A DNA stretch of 64,000 nt, taken from JAJRTA01 sp965603125. Lineage in GTDB: Bacteria > Zixibacteria > MSB-5A5 > GN15 > FEB-12. Below, one piece after another: positions 58,913-64,000 of this stretch. Below the pieces are notes generated by a model. It did no database searches. It worked only from the letters and a program-made list of their open reading frames with translations, and was not told the DNA's origin. The translations under genes were made by a program, and so were the position numbers. The DNA lies in contig CBFDBU010000006.1 of assembly GCA_965603125.1 (NCBI GenBank), forward strand, positions 1-64,000. The letters run 5' to 3'. The first letter of the stretch is position 1. Each line of letters starts with the position of its first letter.

Positions 58913-58968
58913 AACCTGATTATATGAACGTCTTCCATACGTGGTTGTTCCGCCACCGACAGGCGCAA

Positions 58969-59685
58969 TCAGTTCGACGCGGCTTCGTCCCAGAAGAGCA
59001 GGCAGCCACAGTTCTCGCAGGTGTGAATCCTGTCTCCCTTCTTGATTTCCTGTACTCTCCGCGGCGTGAGCGCCTTGTAACAGGCACCACAGGCTCGCTT
59101 TTTAACCACCACCACTGCCGTCCCGCCTTTCCCTTTGCGTACCCGCTCATAGGTAGAGAGGGTCGACCTGGGTATTTGAGCAGTAATGTCCTTGCGTTGG
59201 GACTCCTTTTCTGAGACCTTGTCGCCGATCGAGTCTATCTTTTCCTGGAGTATTTCCAATTGCCTGTTGTTGTCGTCGTTTGTTTGGGCGGATTTCTCCT
59301 CGAACTCAACGATCTCCTTTTCGAGTGTAGTGACACGGTCGATGGTTTCCAGAAGTTCAGTTTCTTTGTTGGAGATGATCTCCTTGACGGAATCGATTTC
59401 AGCCACCAGGGCGTCGTATTCCTTGTTGGTTTTGATGGACATCATCTGCTGCTGGAACTTCTGCAACTCGGCCTCTTTGGTGGCGATCTCCAGTTCGAGG
59501 TTTTTCTGTTTGATCCTGGCCTGCTCAAGTTCGGCGGTAGCGCCGCCGTACTTTTCCTGGGCTGCTTTGATTTCCCGGTTGAGATTTTCCATCATATCCG
59601 GAAGGTATTCCTTGGAGCGCTCGAGTTCACCAAGGTCATAATCTATAACCTGCAGCTTCAAGAGCAGTTCGAGATCGCTGAGCAT
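58969..59685 (-). CDS. Coiled-coil protein with C4 zinc ribbon (COG1579 type)
   Basis: This 238-residue protein has a long coiled coil (about residues 10-175), with segments such as EQARIKQKNLELEIATKEAE. A C-terminal zinc ribbon follows: two C-x-x-C pairs in RACGACYKAL and HTCENCGCLLFWDE. The start was set at the ATG at 59685, after AGGAGG. The open stretch upstream of this start is non-coding, because it carries the tRNA terminator. The family may bind nucleic acids, but the function is not established. Confidence 0.9.
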   Translation of the reverse strand: MLSDLELLLKLQVIDYDLGELERSKEYLPDMMENLNREIKAAQEKYGGATAELEQARIKQKNLELEIATKEAELQKFQQQMMSIKTNKEYDALVAEIDSVKEIISNKETELLETIDRVTTLEKEIVEFEEKSAQTNDDNNRQLEILQEKIDSIGDKVSEKESQRKDITAQIPRSTLSTYERVRKGKGGTAVVVVKKRACGACYKALTPRRVQEIKKGDRIHTCENCGCLLFWDEAASN

Positions 59686-59731
59686 CACACCTCCTTGGGC
59701 CGGGAGTCGGCTATTCATCGGCACCTCAATG

Positions 59732-59766
59732 AAAAAACGCATCCGCCCCAGAAAGGGGCGAATGCG
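59732..59766 (-). terminator. Intrinsic terminator after the tRNA genes
   Basis: On the minus strand a hairpin (CGCATTCGCCCC arm pairing with GGGGCGGATGCG, one mismatch) is followed by six Ts. It lies about 110 bases downstream of the tRNA-Val gene and ends the tRNA transcript before the zinc-ribbon gene. Confidence 0.85.
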
Positions 59767-59873
59767 TCTGTAGGTCCTTGCACTCGGCGCCGCTTGTCTG
59801 CATTGTTCAACCATCGAGAGACGGTGCCGGGCATCATGAACTTGTAGTTTCGAAACCTCTTCATTTTTCAAAA

Positions 59874-59947
59874 TGGGCAATACTGGATTCGAACCAGTGA
59901 CCTCTCGGATGTGAACCGAACGCTCTAACCAACTGAGCTAATTGCCC
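59874..59947 (-). tRNA. tRNA-Val (CAC)
   Basis: The cloverleaf is complete: acceptor arms GGGCAAT/ATTGCCC, D-arm GCTCAGTTGGTTAGAGC, anticodon loop TTCACAT giving CAC, and T-arm with GGTTCGAATCC. The discriminator is A. The CCA tail is not encoded. The gene is 22 bases downstream of the next tRNA on the same strand. Confidence 0.92.
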
Positions 59948-59969
59948 GGGCAACATTCCTTCCTAACAG

Positions 59970-60043
59970 TGGGCCCTGCAGGACTCGAACCTGCGACCCG
60001 CTGATTATGAGTCAGCTGCTCTAACCAACTGAGCTAAGGGCCC
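59970..60043 (-). tRNA. tRNA with CAT anticodon (Ile2 or elongator Met)
   Basis: Acceptor arms GGGCCCT/AGGGCCC, D-arm GCTCAGTTGGTTAGAGC, anticodon loop CTCATAA and T-arm GGTTCGAGTCC all pair. The GGGCCC acceptor and GGTCGCAGG variable/T region look more like the lysidine-modified Ile2 tRNA than elongator Met, but sequence alone does not settle it. CCA is not encoded. Confidence 0.9.
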
Positions 60044-60501
60044 TTTCGGCCAAGTCTCATAAGTTAACCACCATCCCCCCATACGTCAAGCTAATAATCG
60101 TCCTTTGAAATAAACGCTCGCAGTTCGGTGGCCGCTGCTCCGTATCGATGCAGTCACTATTTGTCATCATTAGTGTCGGCTCAGCGATCGCTGCCGACTG
60201 ATCACTGGCAGCGGGCGGGAGATATGTTTTAGGGGGGCATGGCTTGCGGCACAAGTGGTTACCGGGCGGTCCGCGTTGCCTCATTGCAAGATGTTACCGA
60301 AGGTTTTGTTTTGTACGGGCAATTCGGGCGCGAAAATAGTGCCAGAAACCGCTTGACACAGATCCGAGGCCATGCAATATTCATGCGGGCAACATAGCGT
60401 CGGGGCCGACCTCGAATTGGCTACAATTGTAAATTGGATGTTGGTAAGCTATTGTGGCGGTAGATAACCTGCTGTCACATTGAGAGGTCCTGCTGGATAA
60501 C
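60044..60501. other. Intergenic region upstream of the protease/YEATS island
   Basis: About 460 bases without a recognised gene. The sigma-70 promoter at 60353-60381 lies in it. The rest was searched by eye for RNA and repeats, and nothing clear was found. Confidence 0.5.
60353..60381 (+). promoter_or_regulatory. Sigma-70 promoter of the small-protein/protease operon
   Basis: A perfect TTGACA, a 17-base spacer and AATATT (four of six). The predicted start is near 60388, giving a leader of about 110 bases before the ATG at 60502. Confidence 0.65.
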
Positions 60502-60714
60502 ATGACGATTGAACAAGTGCTGAAAGAGTGGACCGATCGCCTGATGGCGTTGCCGGGCGTCTGGTCGGTGGGAATAGGTCTCTCAACCCAAAGTCGGGAG
60601 CCCTGCATAAAAGTATCGGTGAGCAAAAGAGGATCGGCCAGCGATGATATTCCTCGCGAAATTGGGGGACATAAGGTAGAAGTTGTGGTGCGAGAAGAAC
60701 CTCGCCCGCTTTAG
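60502..60714 (+). CDS. Small protein resembling the N-terminal domain of the adjacent protease
   Basis: This is a 70-residue protein. The string GVWSVGIGLSTQSREPCIKV, then SVSKRG, IPREIGGHKVEVVVRE and a terminal EEPRP can be laid along residues 30-95 of the following protease (INGFGITLKR, ALVFFVNRK, IPKQI, VLEVITDVQPVRF). It is thus a stand-alone version of the same small alpha/beta domain. It lies 33 bases before the protease gene and is likely co-transcribed. It could inhibit, chaperone or regulate the protease, but no experiment is known to me. No signal peptide is seen. Confidence 0.75.
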   Translation: MTIEQVLKEWTDRLMALPGVWSVGIGLSTQSREPCIKVSVSKRGSASDDIPREIGGHKVEVVVREEPRPL

Positions 60715-60747
60715 ACAACAGTTTTCAAAACAAACAAGGGAGGTCTT

Positions 60748-61761
60748 ATGGCACAGGCGACAGCAAGTGATTTGGTTCGCATTATGCGAACCGCAAGACA
60801 GTTCTTTATGCAGGCGGTGGCGTCAACCGGCAGCGACTGCATTAATGGATTCGGGATTACACTGAAACGGACAGAGGGGAAGAAAACCAACACTCCGGCG
60901 CTGGTATTCTTTGTCAATCGAAAGCTTACTCTCCGCAGCCTTCCCGTGGAAAACCGGATTCCAAAACAGATCAATATCCCGTGGGAACATTCCAATGACG
61001 GTGTCCTGGAAGTGATTACAGACGTTCAGCCGGTACGCTTCCATTCACTGGAATACACGTCCCGAAAGAGACCCTGTCCCGGCGGGTACAGTATCGGACA
61101 TGTAGATATCACGGCGGGTACTTTAGGCTGCCTGGTCAAAGACAAGCTCAACGACAAGGTTGTAATCCTGAGCAACAACCATGTTCTTGCCAATACCAAC
61201 CAGGCCTCTATCGGCGATCCGATCGTTCAACCCGGGCCGACCGATGGCGGAACCGATCCGGCCGACCGGATTGCGACCTTGACGCGCTTCAAACCGATTG
61301 ATTTCACCGCCGGTGTGAACAACTATATTGATGCTGCCATCGCCACACCGGTCAATCCCAAGGACGTCCTTCGGGATGTAGAGGATATCGGAAAAGGTAT
61401 CCCGAAGACCACTAAGAATGTCACCGCTGCGGATCTTGGTCAATATGTGAAGAAAACGGGGCGCACGACAGAGCACACCAGCGGATACATCGATACTGTC
61501 TCTGCGACGGTAACCGTCAAGTACGGCTTATTTGAGAAGGCGACCTTTGTGGATCAGATCATCATCGAACAGGTTCTGGCAGAAGAGGACATCTCCGCCG
61601 GAGGCGACTCGGGTTCGGTCACCTTTGACAAAGACAACAAGCTGCTTGGCCTGCTCTTTGCGGGGTCTGAACGAAATGAGGCGGAGGGTCAGCCGGCAAC
61701 GGCCATCATCAATCCGATTAAGCACGTTTTCAGCCTGCTTGATCTTGAGTGCCTTGCCTGA
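60748..61761 (+). CDS. Trypsin-like (chymotrypsin-fold) serine protease
   Basis: This 337-residue protein has an N-terminal domain (about residues 30-95) related to the small protein upstream, followed by a protease domain. The catalytic triad is visible: His145 in VILSNNHVLANT, Asp195 in NNYIDAAIAT and Ser288 in SAGGDSGSVTF. No signal peptide or membrane helix is present, so it is probably cytoplasmic. Such cytoplasmic trypsin-fold enzymes occur in bacterial conflict systems as effectors or activators, which fits the YEATS gene nearby, but the link is inference. Confidence 0.88.
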   Translation: MAQATASDLVRIMRTARQFFMQAVASTGSDCINGFGITLKRTEGKKTNTPALVFFVNRKLTLRSLPVENRIPKQINIPWEHSNDGVLEVITDVQPVRFHSLEYTSRKRPCPGGYSIGHVDITAGTLGCLVKDKLNDKVVILSNNHVLANTNQASIGDPIVQPGPTDGGTDPADRIATLTRFKPIDFTAGVNNYIDAAIATPVNPKDVLRDVEDIGKGIPKTTKNVTAADLGQYVKKTGRTTEHTSGYIDTVSATVTVKYGLFEKATFVDQIIIEQVLAEEDISAGGDSGSVTFDKDNKLLGLLFAGSERNEAEGQPATAIINPIKHVFSLLDLECLA

Positions 61762-62124
61762 TCGCTGTGCAGTAGTGCAATTCATAACCCGTACTGTCGC
61801 TAAGCCTTGATTGGCCGCGAGAGGCCGCAAATCGGCTATAATACAGGTCGGATATATCGCGTTGCCGTCGGGGATCGTTGCAACGACGAGGCCGAGACTC
61901 TTAGAACGAGATTAGTCGAGGTCAGTTCGATCGGTGATAATAGAAGCCTAAGAGGAGGCGCTATCGAAAAGATGTTGCCATGAGCCGGAACCTCAAGAAT
62001 CAAAGCTCTGTTGACTTCGAACGGTCGGCTACCCTGGCTTAACGATGTTCAATGGGGCAAACCATGTTGTTGAGACCCTTATAGGGGAAATCTCCGTTAA
62101 CATTTTGATAGGAGTATGAGAGTC
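61762..62124. other. Intergenic region with a perfect -10 hexamer and a repeated leader motif
   Basis: About 360 bases without a recognised gene. A perfect TATAAT lies at 61837-61842, but no good -35 hexamer stands at 16-18 bases; TTGGCC is 20 bases away. A possible 20-residue frame (61980-62042) follows an AGGAGG but has no known family. The 35-base motif at 62062-62096 matches 12609-12643 before the DPP-IV gene. Confidence 0.45.
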
Positions 62125-62697
62125 ATGGATTCACTTTTAATCAGCTACATCCTGCCGCTTTTAGGTGTCGTCATCCTGCTTTTTTGTTTTGGCTCCTTTG
62201 TTCTTCCTTATGGGGAGCGGTTCAAAGGCAAGATCCAAAAGGTGAAGGCATTTGGGATGGATCTGGAAGTGTCCGTAATCACTTTCTTTGTTATCGTCGG
62301 GGTGATTCTAGCTTTCACGGGCGTCTATTTCCATATTCAGGATTATGAGACACGGTTAGTTCAAGCCCAAAAAGACCGGGACCTGGCAAAGGAAGCATTA
62401 GTGCTGGCCCAAACGATGGAAATAAAGGCCGTGATTACACTGGAGAATGTCAACGAGGACAATATGCCGCAGTTGGAAAATCTGCAGTGCAAGTACTTTC
62501 TCTATGGCGATGATACCCCGGTGATGGTGGACGTGATCAAGGGATACCGGTCCGATCAATTCAAGTTAATTTTAAGGGACATATGTCCCAAAACGAATAT
62601 TGCACAACTGGTGCTGGAGGATCTGTCAAACGGGAAAAGATGGGGGAAAGAGAATTTTTTGCCTTTGGAGCCAGTATATGAATTAAGGGAGGATTGA
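62125..62697 (+). CDS. Two-TM membrane protein with a C-terminal beta-rich domain
   Basis: This is a 190-residue protein. It has two membrane helices (about residues 5-22 and 48-70) with a basic loop between (RFKGKIQKVKAFGMDLEV). A short coiled coil follows (about 75-105), then a domain of about 80 residues (AVITLENVNEDN, KYFLYGDDTPVMVDVI). No family was recognised. The ATG at 62125 was chosen because an AGGAG lies ten bases upstream; an ATG at 62116 is too close to it. It ends four bases before the YEATS gene and is probably its partner. Confidence 0.78.
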   Translation: MDSLLISYILPLLGVVILLFCFGSFVLPYGERFKGKIQKVKAFGMDLEVSVITFFVIVGVILAFTGVYFHIQDYETRLVQAQKDRDLAKEALVLAQTMEIKAVITLENVNEDNMPQLENLQCKYFLYGDDTPVMVDVIKGYRSDQFKLILRDICPKTNIAQLVLEDLSNGKRWGKENFLPLEPVYELRED

Positions 62698-62701
62698 TGA
62701 C

Positions 62702-63436
62702 ATGTCGCGCATATATTTACCAAAAATTGTGTTTGGTGTTGTCGGGTTGCTGGTTGTGCTGTTTGTGTCAAACACGTTATCGGTTGAGCAGAAAATAAAA
62801 CTGGCAAATACGTCAACCTACACGGGCCCGGGTCGCTGGGACTGGACCGTCTTTGTCGTGGCCGATCAATCTGCCCTGGACAGCATCAGCCACGTCCAAT
62901 ATACTCTGCATCCGACGTTCCCGGAGCCAAAGCGCATAGTGAGAACACGCGAGAACGACTTCGCTCTTTCCGCAAGTGGCTGGGGGGAATTTGAGATCAG
63001 GGCTAGGGTATTATTCAAGGACAGCACTGTTGTGGCGGTTGAGCATTGGCTCAACCTCGAGGCTCGCAGCAGCCGGATGGCAGAATTACAGCGGCTACAT
63101 GCTCTGTCGCCACCCCCTCGGGAAGAAAGGAACGAGATAATTACAGCAAACACGGCCATCATAATGAAGGGAGACCGGTGGGAATGGACCATCTATATCG
63201 CCTCGAATGATGAGACCCTGAATCAAATTGAATGTGTTGAATACATTCTGCACCCTACTTATCCTGATCCGAAACGTAAAGTCTGTGACAAAGGAGCCAC
63301 CCCTGGAAAAGGATTCTTTATGACAGATACGACGTGGGAACCGTTCACCGTCGGCGTGAGATTGCTTTTCAAGAACGGCGACACGGAGTATCTCAAACAT
63401 GAGCTGACGCCACCATTTGAGGAATCCGACAAGTGA
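62702..63436 (+). CDS. Membrane-anchored protein with two prokaryotic YEATS-like domains
   Basis: This is a 244-residue protein with one N-terminal helix (about residues 8-26) and two copies of a YEATS-like beta-sandwich (about 43-122 and 158-236). Each copy begins with W-x-W (RWDWTVFV, RWEWTIYI). Each then reads HVQYTLHPTFPEPKR or CVEYILHPTYPDPKR, followed by a strand region with GWGEFEIRARVLF or TWEPFTVGVRLLF. Eukaryotic YEATS domains read acylated lysines; the bacterial pYEATS proteins occur in predicted conflict systems. The aromatic motifs are present in both copies, but ligand binding is not shown. It lies four bases after the two-TM gene. Confidence 0.85.
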   Translation: MSRIYLPKIVFGVVGLLVVLFVSNTLSVEQKIKLANTSTYTGPGRWDWTVFVVADQSALDSISHVQYTLHPTFPEPKRIVRTRENDFALSASGWGEFEIRARVLFKDSTVVAVEHWLNLEARSSRMAELQRLHALSPPPREERNEIITANTAIIMKGDRWEWTIYIASNDETLNQIECVEYILHPTYPDPKRKVCDKGATPGKGFFMTDTTWEPFTVGVRLLFKNGDTEYLKHELTPPFEESDK

Positions 63437-64000
63437 TTGTCGCGTTTCATCTGGTCTTGCGCCGCAGGCGTGTGATCTGACAGTTCACTGGCGACTCACT
63501 CATTTGGTACACCATACAAAGAACCGCCAGAACAGGAAACGGTGTTATTCGCGGGGTTGGGAGCAGGAGAGATTAGACCAGCAGGTTGCCCCAAAACTTG
63601 GAATAGAATGCAAAATGACAACTGTTTTCCATTACCGGTCATTCCCGCACCTTCGTCATTCCCGCGCACGCGGGAATCCACTGGTATCAACGATTTCCTG
63701 GATGCCCGCTTTCGGGCCTGTTGAAAAAGTCGTGGTAGTCGGCCGCCGAAACATTGTTGCTGGTGCTGCCAGGCGTCTCTGCCTGGCAGCAGCACAAATC
63801 CATAGAGGCGTCGGGCAGAGACACCCGACGCCACCCCGTGGAGTACGTTTTTCAACAAGCCCTTTCGCGGGCATGACAGAGAGGGTGGTTATGCCCGTGT
63901 TCGCGGGCATGACGAATCCACCGGATTCCGAGTATCACAAAAGGCTTTTCCAACAGACTGCTGGAGATCGTCACGGAGAGGGGAAGAAATACCAGCCGGA
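63437..64000. other. Repeat-rich end of the window
   Basis: No gene is supported in the last 560 bases. Beyond the MITE-like element at 63655-63966, only a short non-repeated stretch after the YEATS gene remains. Frames seen across the element are remnants of its palindromes. Confidence 0.5.
63655..63966. mobile_element. MITE-like composite repeat, copy 2 (inverted)
   Basis: This is the same unit as at 48709-49040, in opposite orientation. Its core (63718-63859, 142 bases) has CTGTTGAAAAA at one end and a matching TTTTTCAACA at the other. About 75 bases at one side are nearly identical to copy 1, including a hairpin with GTGTCTCTGCC-type arms. The GTCATTCCCGCG..CGCGGGAATCCAC hairpin (63655-63681) and the outer end near 63950-63966 also match. 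Confidence 0.75.

Noticed and set aside
57672..58927. Long plus-strand frame over guaB (456 residues)
   Set aside because: It is antisense to a clear IMP dehydrogenase gene and has no recognisable protein features.
59686..59880. Longer start for the zinc-ribbon protein
   Set aside because: The extension crosses the tRNA terminator with its T-run; the ATG at 59685 has AGGAGG directly upstream.
60502..63436. CRISPR or toxin-antitoxin origin of the island
   Set aside because: No repeat-spacer array and no small toxin/antitoxin pair of a known family were found.

Overview
The window reads as chromosomal DNA of a free-living, Gram-negative-type bacterium of moderately high GC. Lipoproteins with lipoboxes, type IV pilins under an NtrC-type regulator, and secreted or calcium-motif repeat proteins all fit. 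The papain-like protease ends in two dockerin-like repeats of the form 'IDISDLVYLVNYMF...GPEP'. Together with the methylmalonyl-CoA gene set, this resembles the candidate phylum Zixibacteria or relatives in the FCB group. That placement is inference from protein style; there is no rRNA in the window.

Layout. 0-7 kb: a lipoprotein alpha/beta hydrolase, an unknown lipoprotein, a methyltransferase/Nudix pair, a Yip1-like membrane protein and a secreted papain-PKD-dockerin protease, with copies of a short intergenic hairpin repeat. 7-16 kb: mutM, a sodium:solute symporter and uvrA on the minus strand, then a dipeptidyl-peptidase IV and a TPR protein. 16.4-20 kb: a three-gene Na+-translocating decarboxylase operon (gamma, alpha with biotin domain, beta) behind a clear sigma-70 promoter. 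20-30 kb: an LTA-synthase-like sulfatase, a decayed CheW-like region, a GAF-PAS-LuxR regulator, a coiled-coil/DUF4097 protein and an HDOD protein with a histidine-kinase-like tail. 29-33 kb: a translationally coupled operon of a GND-repeat protein, a HEAT-repeat protein and a YprB-like exonuclease. 33-36 kb: two type IV pilins with candidate sigma-54 promoters and an NtrC-type regulator.

39-50.7 kb (minus strand) is a long acyl-CoA cluster: propionyl-CoA carboxylase (biotin carboxylase, biotin carrier and carboxyltransferase as separate genes), methylmalonyl-CoA epimerase, methylmalonyl-CoA mutase large subunit, a B12-binding small subunit, an acyl-CoA dehydrogenase and an MBL-fold hydrolase. 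A second mutase large subunit carries isobutyryl-CoA-mutase-type active-site residues. The MeaB GTPase that protects such mutases lies at 54.3 kb. These genes explain propionyl-CoA to succinyl-CoA conversion and probably isobutyryl/butyryl-CoA interconversion. A nucleotide-sensor-like gene (47.7-48.7 kb) and a miniature repeat element interrupt the cluster.

51-60 kb: sugar/glycosyl genes, meaB-recJ, the RNase P RNA gene, guaB, a zinc-ribbon coiled-coil protein and two tRNAs with a terminator. 60.3-63.4 kb is the most unusual part. It holds a small protein resembling the N-terminal domain of the trypsin-like protease encoded next to it, a two-TM protein, and a membrane-anchored protein with two prokaryotic YEATS domains. 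The block ends in a second copy of the miniature element found at 48.7 kb and looks like an accessory, possibly conflict-related, island.
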